7,745 nt of DNA, taken from the NCBI GenBank assembly GCA_029239575.1, contig JARBUP010000129.1, forward strand, positions 1-7,745, read 5' to 3'. Numbering within the stretch: position 1 is the stretch's first letter; each line of letters begins with the position of its first letter. The translations under genes and the position numbers were made by a program. A model generated the notes under the pieces. That model had not been told where the DNA came from, ran no database searches, and worked only from the letters and a program-made list of their open reading frames with translations. Below are positions 1 through 7,303 of the stretch, in pieces. Source of the stretch: Bacillota bacterium (GTDB taxonomy: Bacteria > Bacillota > Clostridia > Tissierellales > Sedimentibacteraceae).

Positions 1-1
1 A

Positions 2-346
2 ACCATGAAACCTATGGGATTTAATGATTACAATAAGCTTCAAATGAATGCTAAAGCTGTTTTAAGTGATAGTGGTACGATTAGTGAAGAAGCATCGATC
101 CTCGGATTCAAAGCTCTAAATATCCGTCAGGCACATGAAAGACCAGAAGCTATGGAAGAAGCTAGTGTAATGATGGTTGGTTTAAAGAAAACCAGAATTC
201 TTGAAGGATTAGAAGTTTTAGAGACACAAGAAGATGATACTCTTCGACAAGTATCAGATTATTCAGTGCCAAATGTATCTGAAAAAGTATTACGGATTAT
301 TGTTTCTTATACAGATTATGTGAATCGTGTGGTGTGGCAAAAGTGA
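2..346 (+). CDS. fnlC: UDP-sugar 2-epimerase, FnlC/CapG type, C-terminal part (cut by window edge)
   Basis: Open from the window edge (first full in-frame codon at position 2, Thr) to TGA, so the methionine at position 5 is internal. About 114 residues are visible, the last third of a protein that is usually near 375 residues. The core signature of non-hydrolysing UDP-GlcNAc 2-epimerases is present: DSGTISEEASILGF (about bases 68-109) followed by NIRQAHERPE and then VMMVGL. The wording of these motifs (SDSGTISEE, ALNIR, HERPE-MEE) matches the FnlC/CapG/WbjD branch better than WecB/MnaA as I recall these families. That branch converts UDP-N-acetyl-L-pneumosamine to UDP-N-acetyl-L-fucosamine after FnlA/CapE and FnlB/CapF, in the cytoplasm. 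Those partner genes would be expected just upstream, outside the window. It overlaps the next gene by four bases (GTGA). GC is about 36 % by hand count, above the transferase genes that follow, as is common for sugar-nucleotide genes in such clusters. A plain UDP-GlcNAc 2-epimerase giving UDP-ManNAc is the main alternative. Confidence 0.85.
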   Translation, partial: TMKPMGFNDYNKLQMNAKAVLSDSGTISEEASILGFKALNIRQAHERPEAMEEASVMMVGLKKTRILEGLEVLETQEDDTLRQVSDYSVPNVSEKVLRIIVSYTDYVNRVVWQK

Positions 347-1404
347 AAATTGTAGTTAATGATATTGCTGCCTCAGAAGGAGGTGCATTATCTGTTCTTG
401 AAGATTTATACAATAAAATTGTTGAATACAATGATAAAAATGAATGGATATTCTTAATCAGTGATGACTATTTGGAACCAAAAGATAATATTAAAATCAT
501 TAAACTTCCTCAAATTAAGAAAAGCTGGATCAAAAGAATAAACTTCGACTTTTTTCATGGTAAGAACCTTATAAATGACTTAGCCCCTGATGTGTATGTC
601 TCTCTTCAGAATACAGCTACTCTTGGTGTTAAGATGAAGCAAATTGTCTATTTTCATCAGGTAATCCCCTTTCAAGTTGATTACAAGTTTAATTTGTTTA
701 AAAAGAAGGAAATCAAATTATGGATTTATCAAAATATCGGGAGATATGTGTATTTAAAACTATTTGAGCATTCAAATGCAGATATTGTTGTTCAAAGTAA
801 GTGGCTTGCAAAATTGATGCAACAAAATTTAAATAATGATTTTTATGTTTCACAACCAAGTGTAACTTCGGAACTAAGTAAATTTAAATTTGATTCCATG
901 AAAAATAAAAAAAAATGCAGATTCTTTTTTCCTACGTCAGACTTTGTCTACAAAAATTATAAGGTGATAATTGAAGCTGTAAAAATTTTGAATGAGAATC
1001 ATATTGGAGGCTTTGAAGTTATATTAACTTTATCACCTGAAGAACATGATGAAATCGCTAATATTAACTATATTGGAAAAATTACGAGAACAGATGTATA
1101 TAAAATAATGACTGAATCAGTATTAGTTTTTCCATCAATTATAGAAAGTTATGGGTTACCATTAATTGAAGGGATGATGATTGGATGCCCTATCATTGCT
1201 GCGGATTTAGAATATGCCCATGAAACTTCAGATGGGTATAAGAATATAGTCTTTTTTGATTCGAATAGTCCTCATAACTTAGCTGAAAAAATGGAAAATA
1301 TGATTAAAAATAATGATTACGTATATTCTAAATATAATCGAAAAGAAAGTGATAAATCTGAGTTGTTAAATATCATTTTAGGAGTGAAAAATGAATATAA
1401 TTAG
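343..1404 (+). CDS. Glycosyltransferase, GT-B fold, GT4-like
   Basis: Cytoplasmic, probably membrane-associated, retaining glycosyltransferase that would add one sugar to the lipid-linked repeat unit. I choose GTG at 343, which overlaps the upstream stop as GTGA and gives MKIVVNDIAASEGGALSVL, a natural N-terminal beta strand and Gly-rich donor/acceptor loop. An in-frame GTG at 334 would add three residues, and neither start has a strong Shine-Dalgarno. With the 343 start the protein is 353 residues. The C-terminal Rossmann half carries the GT4 EX7E motif, E268 and E276 in ESYGLPLIEG, after VFPS and before a GCPIIA strand. A basic, aromatic-rich middle (about residues 110-140) could contact the membrane. 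The gene directly follows the FnlC-like epimerase, so transfer of L-FucNAc (or its pneumosamine relative) is an attractive but unproven guess; no motif fixes donor or linkage. A run of nine A at 907-915 lies inside the gene. Confidence 0.85.
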   Translation: MKIVVNDIAASEGGALSVLEDLYNKIVEYNDKNEWIFLISDDYLEPKDNIKIIKLPQIKKSWIKRINFDFFHGKNLINDLAPDVYVSLQNTATLGVKMKQIVYFHQVIPFQVDYKFNLFKKKEIKLWIYQNIGRYVYLKLFEHSNADIVVQSKWLAKLMQQNLNNDFYVSQPSVTSELSKFKFDSMKNKKKCRFFFPTSDFVYKNYKVIIEAVKILNENHIGGFEVILTLSPEEHDEIANINYIGKITRTDVYKIMTESVLVFPSIIESYGLPLIEGMMIGCPIIAADLEYAHETSDGYKNIVFFDSNSPHNLAEKMENMIKNNDYVYSKYNRKESDKSELLNIILGVKNEYN

Positions 1405-2569
1405 AAGATCTTTAATTATCATGTTTTTAGTATGTAGTATAGGAAGTTTTTTCGAGTATTTTAACACTATTTTTCTTGGTCTTAGATATATATGTATGGC
1501 ATCTTTATTTTTACTTTTTTTATTGGAAATTAGAAAAAATTTTATTTTAAAAAAACATATCTTTATTATATTGTTATTTGTTTTGACGTTTTTTATTTAT
1601 CCACTCGTTGGAATACTCTTCAACATTTATTTATACGGATTAATTACAATTTTAATGAATATTTGTTTTTATATATCTTTTTTAGTATGTTGTCTTTATA
1701 TATCTCAATATTATTTAGAAACTTCACGAGCAAATTTTTTCAAAGATTTTTCTATGATATGCTTTTTGTTTTTGATAAGTGGGGCACTAATCTATAGGGA
1801 CTTTACTATTGACGTTATAACACTAGTATTTAATCTCGTTAGTAATAACCGTATTGAAAGGTCATATTTAGGATTTACAAATCCAAATCAAGTTGCAATA
1901 ATGTCTTCTGTTCTGATAATTACTACTTATTTATCAAACATGAAAAAAATTACAAAAATAATACTATTAGGTTTTAGTTTGTTGATATTGATAAATACAG
2001 GCGCAAGAACGCCTTTATTAGCCATGCTTCTTATGGTTGTATTCTTTATTTTCTATTATTCTTATAAAAAAATCACTATTCCGTTATTGAAGGTTATGTT
2101 GAAGACTTTGTTGATAGGTTGCACAATAGTTTCTATTTTAATATTTGCTAATTTTATTTCAACAGTCTCGAGTAGTTTTTTTGTGAGTTTAGATATTTTA
2201 ACTACTAATAGATTGAGTAGACAGCTTAATACGATAAAATTTTTATTAGATTCTAGGAGTTTTATATTTGGATTAGGTATGTTTAATATATCATTTTTTT
2301 CAAGTCAAGATATATTCAGCGGATTAAATACTGACAGCTATTATACTTATTGTTTAGCTACTACTGGCATAATAGGATTGGTTTTAAACCTTTATTTGGT
2401 AGGTAATATGTTAATAAAATCATTGAAAATGAAAAATATGTCATTAATAGGTATCATAATTTTTTGTATTTCTTATGCAGCTTTTGAAGCAACCTTAATT
2501 TTTCCAACTTCATTATTGTCAATTCTTCTATTTGTATCGTATTTTATACTAATAGATAAAGTAGGTTAA
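1391..2569 (+). CDS. wzy: Wzy-type polysaccharide repeat-unit polymerase
   Basis: Integral membrane protein of 392 residues with roughly ten to twelve hydrophobic segments over its whole length, as expected for the polymerase that joins flipped repeat units on the outer face of the membrane. Three islands fit the O-antigen polymerase/ligase (Wzy_C-like) superfamily: ERSYLGFTNPNQ with G161 onward before a membrane segment, NTGARTPLLA with R206 after a membrane segment, and, after a large non-membrane loop, a GLGMF...NTDSYYTY region with D315 followed by a GIIGL membrane helix. Wzy proteins are very divergent, so length, topology and cluster context carry most of the weight. The ATG is preceded by AGGAG at 1380-1384, and the gene overlaps the upstream transferase by 14 bases, implying coupled translation. 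It is among the most AT-rich parts of the window (individual 60-base lines at 10-28 % GC by hand count), typical of serotype-specific genes. No truncation is seen. Confidence 0.85.
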   Translation: MNIIRRSLIIMFLVCSIGSFFEYFNTIFLGLRYICMASLFLLFLLEIRKNFILKKHIFIILLFVLTFFIYPLVGILFNIYLYGLITILMNICFYISFLVCCLYISQYYLETSRANFFKDFSMICFLFLISGALIYRDFTIDVITLVFNLVSNNRIERSYLGFTNPNQVAIMSSVLIITTYLSNMKKITKIILLGFSLLILINTGARTPLLAMLLMVVFFIFYYSYKKITIPLLKVMLKTLLIGCTIVSILIFANFISTVSSSFFVSLDILTTNRLSRQLNTIKFLLDSRSFIFGLGMFNISFFSSQDIFSGLNTDSYYTYCLATTGIIGLVLNLYLVGNMLIKSLKMKNMSLIGIIIFCISYAAFEATLIFPTSLLSILLFVSYFILIDKVG

Positions 2570-2584
2570 GAAGTAATATTATAT

Positions 2585-2594
2585 GAGAGGTGAT
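2585..2594 (+). promoter_or_regulatory. Strong Shine-Dalgarno setting the start at 2601
   Basis: GAGAGGTGAT matches the anti-Shine-Dalgarno complement AAAGGAGGTGAT over AGGTGAT (2588-2594), and lies 6 bases before ATG 2601. An ATG at 2583 overlaps this very site and has no comparable signal of its own. The downstream ATG is therefore the better start, and it also gives the natural N-terminus MKVAFITYS. Confidence 0.75.
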
Positions 2595-2600
2595 AATAAA

Positions 2601-3731
2601 ATGAAAGTTGCATTTATAACATATTCTAAGGCACCATATAGAACTAAACAGTTTGAACATATGGTCCGCAAAACAGGAATTGAACTTACCATATATTATG
2701 TAGGCAGAAGTGTTATTAGTAGAAAGTGGGAAGTGAATGAATCACCTAATTTTAATGAGATTCATTTAAAAGGAATAGGAAAACTAGGTAATCATTTTTT
2801 ATACTATCCAAAAACTAAGAATATAGTAAAAAAGTATGATTTAATATTGTTGGGCGGGTACAATACAACAGCTAGTTATCTATTTACATATTATGCTAAA
2901 GTAATGAAAAAGCATGTGGCATTTGTAATGGATGGAATATCTCCTGAAAAAATTAAAGAATCAAAAAATATTAAATTTTATTTGAAATATTTTCTTTTAA
3001 AACAAATGGATAGTTTTTTTGCTAACGGAAGCATTTCGAAAAAATATCTAGTTAATAATTTTTCTGTTAATAGTAGAAAAATCTTTAACCAATTTCTAAC
3101 CGTCGATGTAAATAGAATCGATGAAATTTATAAGAAACACTCTAAAAATGTTAAAAAAAATTTTCAAATATTGAATGGAAATAAATTTGTTATACTTTAT
3201 GCAGGAAGATTGCTTGAAAGAAAGAGAGTTAAGGATATAGTTGCTGCAATTTCATTACTAAACATTAAAAATTGTATTCAATTTGTGATCATCGGGAATG
3301 GAAAAGAGCAGGATTCTATCATAAAATACTGCATAGAAAGAGATGTTAATTACCTTCATAAAGATTTTGTCAAAAAGCAAGATGAATTATTTAGCCTTTA
3401 TAATATAGCGGATTGTTTGATATTGCCTTCTGAAGATGAACCTTGGGGCTTGGTTGTTAATGAAGCTACCGCAGCACATTTGCCGGTTATTGTTAGTGAT
3501 TCTTGCGGTTGTGTAAATGATTTAGTAAAAGATAACATTAACGGCTACATTTTCCAAAAAGGTAACATAGTTGATTTATCAGATAAGATTAGCATGATGT
3601 ATAGTAACAAGAATAAAATTAAAGAAATGGGCGATAAATCATTTGAAATTATATCAGAATGGAAGTATGAGAATTCGGCCCGTTCTTTTGATGCAATGTT
3701 GAAGGAGCTTTATAAAAATGGAAAAAATTGA
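2601..3731 (+). CDS. Glycosyltransferase, GT-B fold, GT4-like (second)
   Basis: Predicted retaining glycosyltransferase of 376 residues from ATG 2601, acting on the cytoplasmic face to extend the lipid-linked oligosaccharide. The N-terminal domain opens with a KVAFITYS strand. A linker leads to the donor-binding C-terminal domain, which begins with the classic FVILYAGRLLERKRV strand-loop (nucleotide-sugar phosphate contact by the RK residues) and continues with FVIIGNG. Next come LPSEDEPWGLVVNEA, with the EX7E pair E280 and E288, and the LPVIVSDSCGCVNDLV strand usual in GT4 enzymes. All landmarks of an intact GT4 are present and length is normal. The start is fixed by the Shine-Dalgarno at 2585-2594; an in-frame ATG at 2583 would add six residues. 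It begins 31 bases after the wzy stop, and its end overlaps the Stealth gene by 14 bases. Donor sugar and linkage cannot be read from the sequence. Confidence 0.88.
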   Translation: MKVAFITYSKAPYRTKQFEHMVRKTGIELTIYYVGRSVISRKWEVNESPNFNEIHLKGIGKLGNHFLYYPKTKNIVKKYDLILLGGYNTTASYLFTYYAKVMKKHVAFVMDGISPEKIKESKNIKFYLKYFLLKQMDSFFANGSISKKYLVNNFSVNSRKIFNQFLTVDVNRIDEIYKKHSKNVKKNFQILNGNKFVILYAGRLLERKRVKDIVAAISLLNIKNCIQFVIIGNGKEQDSIIKYCIERDVNYLHKDFVKKQDELFSLYNIADCLILPSEDEPWGLVVNEATAAHLPVIVSDSCGCVNDLVKDNINGYIFQKGNIVDLSDKISMMYSNKNKIKEMGDKSFEIISEWKYENSARSFDAMLKELYKNGKN

Positions 3732-4713
3732 TTTTGTCGTAACATGGGTAGATTCTAATGATAAAAAATGGCTTGAAGATAAAAATTTATACGATAAAAA
3801 AAATTTGGATATTAAAAAATTAAATGATGTCTCCAAATATAGAGACTGGGATTTTTTCAAGTATTGGTTTCGTGCTGTAGAAAAATATGCACCATGGGTT
3901 AATAAAATCCATCTTGTGACATATGGGCATGTACCTGAATGGTTAAATGAGAACAGTGAAAAATTAAACGTAGTTACTCACAATCAAATCTTACCTCTAA
4001 CTGCATTGCCAACATTTAATTCTCAAGCAATTGAATTAGCTTTAAATAAAATAAAGGGATTAAGTGAGAACTTTGTATATTTTAATGACGATATGTTTCT
4101 AAATGACTATGTTACACCTGAAGATTTTTTTGTAGATGGTCTTCCTAAAGACTACGGTCTCTTTAATGCAATAACTCCACATCTAAACGGTATAGAGCAT
4201 ACAATAGTAAATAATATTGAGTTAATAAATGAACGATTTGATAAGAAAGAGGTTATTAAGAAAAACCTTAATAAGTTCTTTAATATAAAGTACGGATTGT
4301 GGAATATCAGAAATGTATTACTTTTACCATGGCAACAAATTACTGGATTTTACGAGCCCCATACAGCGGTCGCCTTAAAAAAAAGCACATTTAATCTTGT
4401 GGTTGAAAAAGAATATAAAGCTATACAAAAAACTATTCATAATAAATTTAGAACCAAAGATGATGTTAACTTTTGGATTGTTAGATATTGGCAGATTTGT
4501 CTAGGCCAATTTATTCCGCAAAAAAAAGAATTCTCAAAGATGTATTACATTTCTTCTGATAATAATTTATTATTTAAAGATATTCAAGAATCAAATAGCA
4601 AAATAATTTGTCTGAATGATTCTGATTCAGTTTTCAATTATGAAAAAACAAAAAAAGAGATTAAATCTATTTTTTTAAATAAATTTGCTGAAAAATCTAT
4701 GTTTGAAAAATAA
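3718..4713 (+). CDS. Stealth-family sugar-1-phosphate transferase
   Basis: A 331-residue protein with the conserved regions of the Stealth family, which includes Neisseria capsule polymerases such as SacB, streptococcal WefC-like enzymes and the catalytic core of animal GNPTAB. CR1 is IDFVVTWVDSND (residues 4-15). CR2 starts at YRDWDFFKYWFR (41-52), continues with KYAPWVNKIHLVT and VPEWL (56-76), and includes FNSQAIE (100-106) and YFNDDMFL (121-128). A CR3-like part has EPHTAVALKKSTF, and a CR4-like part has KDDVNFWIVRYW. Characterised members transfer a hexose- or HexNAc-1-phosphate from a nucleotide sugar to a sugar hydroxyl, creating a phosphodiester. Here, inside a Wzx/Wzy cluster, it would add one phosphosugar per repeat unit rather than polymerise alone. 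The ATG has AAGGAG at 3702-3707 and overlaps the previous gene by 14 bases. No key region looks missing. Which phosphosugar is moved is unknown. Confidence 0.88.
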   Translation: MEKIDFVVTWVDSNDKKWLEDKNLYDKKNLDIKKLNDVSKYRDWDFFKYWFRAVEKYAPWVNKIHLVTYGHVPEWLNENSEKLNVVTHNQILPLTALPTFNSQAIELALNKIKGLSENFVYFNDDMFLNDYVTPEDFFVDGLPKDYGLFNAITPHLNGIEHTIVNNIELINERFDKKEVIKKNLNKFFNIKYGLWNIRNVLLLPWQQITGFYEPHTAVALKKSTFNLVVEKEYKAIQKTIHNKFRTKDDVNFWIVRYWQICLGQFIPQKKEFSKMYYISSDNNLLFKDIQESNSKIICLNDSDSVFNYEKTKKEIKSIFLNKFAEKSMFEK

Positions 4714-4730
4714 AGAATAGGGTCATTGAA

Positions 4731-4760
4731 TTGAAATTAAATCATTTTACCTGTTTTAAT
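4731..4760 (+). promoter_or_regulatory. Possible internal promoter before the GT2 gene
   Basis: TTGAAA (4731-4736) and TTTAAT (4755-4760) each differ from the sigma-70/SigA consensus by one base and are 18 bases apart. They lie in the only sizeable gap between intact genes of the cluster (4714-4791), 32 bases before the next start. In such AT-rich DNA a match this good can arise by chance, so confidence is low. Confidence 0.3.
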
Positions 4761-4766
4761 AAAACA
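4752..4766. repeat. Perfect 15-base palindrome TGTTTTAATAAAACA
   Basis: Arms TGTTTTA and TAAAACA are exact inverted repeats around one A and overlap the candidate -10 box at 4755-4760. With a one-base centre it is better suited to a dimeric DNA-binding protein than to a full RNA hairpin; as RNA only about five pairs around a five-base loop are possible. It lacks the central CG of a CcpA cre site. Function is unknown. Confidence 0.5.
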
Positions 4767-4791
4767 TAACGAAAAAATTGAGGGGATATAA

Positions 4792-5853
4792 ATGATGATA
4801 TCAGTAATAGTTCCATTTTATAATGCCAGAAATTATATTGAGAGATTTCTAAAAGCTTTCCATAATCAAACTAGTCAAAACTATGAGTTAATTTTAGTTG
4901 ATGACGGATCGAATGATGGATCTAAGGAATTATTAGATACTTTGAAAAATACTTATAATTTCGTTTATGTTTTCCAAAATAATAGAGGTGTTTCAGAAGC
5001 GAGAAATACAGGAATACGATATGCTAAATATGAAAATATACTTTTTGCTGATATCGATGATATAGTTGAGAAGAACTATATTGAGAGATTTTATTTAAAT
5101 ATTGATGATAATAATTCTCTTATTTGTTGTTCCTACAATATTGAATATCCAAAAGAAGACCGTAGCTTAAAAAAGTTACTGCATATTAATTTGGAAAAAT
5201 TAGAAAAAGATCAATCTATTTTCAAAATAGACGTAAATGGTATGCTAAATGTAGTTTGGAATAAACTTTTTTTTAAGTCAATATTAGTCGATAATAAAAT
5301 TAAGTTTAATAGTGATTTGAAATCTGGAGAAGATTTAGATTTTGTATACCATTATTGCAGATTTATAAAAAAAATAAAGATAATAGAAGAACCACTTTAT
5401 AATTATATAAGAATTGACGGACATTCTACATTAAACAAGTACATACCAAATTTAGAAATTAACTTGGACTTTGTTGAGGATGCACGGGAGCAATTTTATT
5501 CTAGTTCAACTTTGCAAGCTTCTGAGTATAAGGAATTTCTCGATTCTTGTTATATAAATAGTAAAATGATTGTTTTGAATAATTCCTATAAGCTTGATGC
5601 TCCACGCAAGTTGAATAAAAAAGTTATATATTCTATAATAAATGATTCAAAACTTAGAAGATGTTTAGATAACGTCAAATATAGTACTTTTAATCAAGTT
5701 ATCTTTTATTTTGCTGTAAAAAGTAGAAATTTTTATATCTTTTATTTACTTTATAACGTACTTTTTTTTATGAGAAATAATATGAATTTTTTATATAATG
5801 TCTTGAGGCCTCTTTTCTTCGACTTCAAATTTTTGGGGAAAAAGGGGGAATAA
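4792..5853 (+). CDS. Glycosyltransferase family 2 (GT-A fold)
   Basis: Inverting glycosyltransferase of 353 residues predicted to add a sugar to the growing lipid-linked repeat unit at the cytoplasmic face. The N-terminal GT-A domain is clear: ISVIVPFYNARNYI (residues 3-16), LILVDDGSNDGS with D37 and D38 for nucleotide binding, and NNRGVSEARNTG (63-74). FADIDD follows, with the metal-binding DXD as D87-I-D89. Further on are NVVWNKLF (153-159) and SGED with E180 and D181, the usual position of the catalytic base. The last third is basic and hydrophobic/aromatic, with a stretch around residues 300-345 that could lie on or in the membrane. GAGGGG at 4780-4785 precedes paired ATGs at 4792 and 4795; spacing (6 or 9 bases) allows either, so one extra Met is the only uncertainty. 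The gene follows a 78-base gap with a possible promoter and ends 3 bases before wzx. Sugar specificity cannot be told. Confidence 0.9.
   Translation: MMISVIVPFYNARNYIERFLKAFHNQTSQNYELILVDDGSNDGSKELLDTLKNTYNFVYVFQNNRGVSEARNTGIRYAKYENILFADIDDIVEKNYIERFYLNIDDNNSLICCSYNIEYPKEDRSLKKLLHINLEKLEKDQSIFKIDVNGMLNVVWNKLFFKSILVDNKIKFNSDLKSGEDLDFVYHYCRFIKKIKIIEEPLYNYIRIDGHSTLNKYIPNLEINLDFVEDAREQFYSSSTLQASEYKEFLDSCYINSKMIVLNNSYKLDAPRKLNKKVIYSIINDSKLRRCLDNVKYSTFNQVIFYFAVKSRNFYIFYLLYNVLFFMRNNMNFLYNVLRPLFFDFKFLGKKGE
5841..5848 (+). promoter_or_regulatory. Shine-Dalgarno supporting the TTG start of wzx
   Basis: AAAGGGGG sits 8 bases before TTG 5857, inside the last codons of the GT2 gene. The next in-frame ATG, in LLINMISSG (residue 15 of the TTG-initiated protein), would cut into the first hydrophobic segment. 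The weak TTG codon is therefore the likely start, fed by the upstream gene's translation. Confidence 0.65.
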
Positions 5854-5856
5854 GCT

Positions 5857-7302
5857 TTGATTCAAAAGAACAAAAGTAATAAACTTTTATTAATCAATAT
5901 GATATCAAGTGGATTATTTCAACTTCTAATGCTTGTAGTACCCTTAATTACAACTCCTTATGTCGCTAGAATATTCACTCCTTATCACCTTGGAATATAC
6001 GCAGCCAGTTATAGCGTAGCTAGTTTATTCGTTACTTTTTCTATGATCGGGTTGCCAATCTATGGTGCAAGAAGAATAGCTCAGATTAATAACATAGTCG
6101 AACGAACTCGTGTTTCCTTTAATTTATGGGTTATTCAAATTTTGTGTTCTTTTATCTGTTTTTTTTTCTTCAACGGTCTAGTTGTTATTCTTCATCTGGA
6201 TAAAATATACTATGTACAGTCCTTTTTAATTTTAGCTACTATGTTCGATATATCGTGGTTCTATATTGGCTTAGAAGAAATAAGAAAAAATCTTCTAAGA
6301 AATTTAGTTACAAAAATATTAGCAACACTTAGCATTTTTATATTGATCAAAAGTCCTACTCAATTGGAATTTTATGCGGTCATTAACATTATTGCTGTAT
6401 TTTGTGGAAATCTCACAATGTTTAGTACGCTCAGACCTTATATTGAATTTAAAAAAGAGCATTTTAAAATTTATTTTCGAAAAAAAGTTGTGACAGATTC
6501 ATTTAGATTAATGATTCCAATGATACTTGATAACTTGAAAAACACTTCATCTAGAGTTATTTTATCTAATCTTTCAGGGAATTATCAAGTAGGTATATTT
6601 GATCAAGGTTCAAAAATAATAGTTATTATTTTAGGTATCCTTACTTCTACATCAAATGCAGTTTCTCCAAGAATGTCATATCTTGTGGGAGAAAAGCAAA
6701 TTACTAAAATGAGAAGTTATTTTGAAAAATTTATAGTTTTGATTTCAGTTTTTTCTACGATAACAATTTCAGGAATAATAGCAGTAGCGGAGTATTTTAT
6801 ACCAATTTTCTTAGGCGGAGGATATGATGAAGTGATACCTATATTAGTAATAGGTTCATTTCTAATTATGTTTGGCACATATAATGTATTCTTGATGAAT
6901 GGTATGATTATTCCATTTTCTTTAGATAGAGAACTAGTAAAAACCTCATTAGCTTCTCTAATTGTTATAGTTCTTTTAAATTTTCTTCTTGTTCCAATTT
7001 TAGGATCGATAGGGAGTGCATTAGGACTTGTAATCAGTAATATAACCTTAACAATTTTATACTGTTGGATATTAAAGGGATACCTTGAACTAATCAAAAT
7101 TGTTAAGTATATATTTAGTTCTTTATTAATTATTCTTTCTGTTTCAATTATGATTATACTGTCTAAAAAATATATATCGTTTAGTTCTCTTTATACCAGT
7201 TTTATATTCTATGGGTTGTATTCATTTATATTATCTTTTTTGTTGTCATTTATCATGCTTAAACTGTTTAAAGTTAAGATGTATAAAAGAAACAACGAAT
7301 AA
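5857..7302 (+). CDS. wzx: Wzx-type flippase (polysaccharide/O-antigen transporter)
   Basis: Integral membrane protein of 481 residues of the polysaccharide transport (PST/MOP) superfamily, predicted to flip the undecaprenyl-diphosphate-linked repeat unit to the outer face of the membrane. The N-terminus is characteristic: a first helix, then PLITTPYVARIFTPYHLGIYAASYS and GLPIYGARRIA with its conserved Gly-Arg-Arg loop. About 12-14 hydrophobic segments follow, in two halves joined by a charged region near residues 195-230. In the second half, PRMSYL, a GGGYDEVIPIL segment and a GSIGSALG segment are also usual for Wzx. Length is normal and the basic tail looks natural, so the gene appears complete. 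The start is TTG, 3 bases after the GT2 stop. The stop is followed after one base by an IS-like terminal repeat, so any later gene of the ancestral operon may have been lost. A run of nine T lies at 6159-6167. Confidence 0.92.
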   Translation: MIQKNKSNKLLLINMISSGLFQLLMLVVPLITTPYVARIFTPYHLGIYAASYSVASLFVTFSMIGLPIYGARRIAQINNIVERTRVSFNLWVIQILCSFICFFFFNGLVVILHLDKIYYVQSFLILATMFDISWFYIGLEEIRKNLLRNLVTKILATLSIFILIKSPTQLEFYAVINIIAVFCGNLTMFSTLRPYIEFKKEHFKIYFRKKVVTDSFRLMIPMILDNLKNTSSRVILSNLSGNYQVGIFDQGSKIIVIILGILTSTSNAVSPRMSYLVGEKQITKMRSYFEKFIVLISVFSTITISGIIAVAEYFIPIFLGGGYDEVIPILVIGSFLIMFGTYNVFLMNGMIIPFSLDRELVKTSLASLIVIVLLNFLLVPILGSIGSALGLVISNITLTILYCWILKGYLELIKIVKYIFSSLLIILSVSIMIILSKKYISFSSLYTSFIFYGLYSFILSFLLSFIMLKLFKVKMYKRNNE

Positions 7303-7303
7303 A

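Noticed and set aside
2583..2600. ATG at 2583 as start of the second GT4 gene
   Set aside because: It overlaps the Shine-Dalgarno that serves ATG 2601 and would add MRGDNK, which is a translated ribosome binding site rather than protein sequence.
3654..3860. Minus-strand open frame of 68 codons across the GT4/Stealth junction
   Set aside because: It lies opposite two well-supported genes, is low-complexity (Ser/Phe/Leu-rich from antisense AT-rich codons) and has no recognisable motif.
4752..4766. Palindrome as a CcpA cre site
   Set aside because: The required central CG is absent and the arms are longer and more symmetric than a cre site.
6717..7097. Minus-strand open frame of 126 codons inside wzx
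   Set aside because: Fully antisense to a clearly coding Wzx region. Its composition is that expected from reversing hydrophobic codons, and no ribosome binding site or family likeness is seen.
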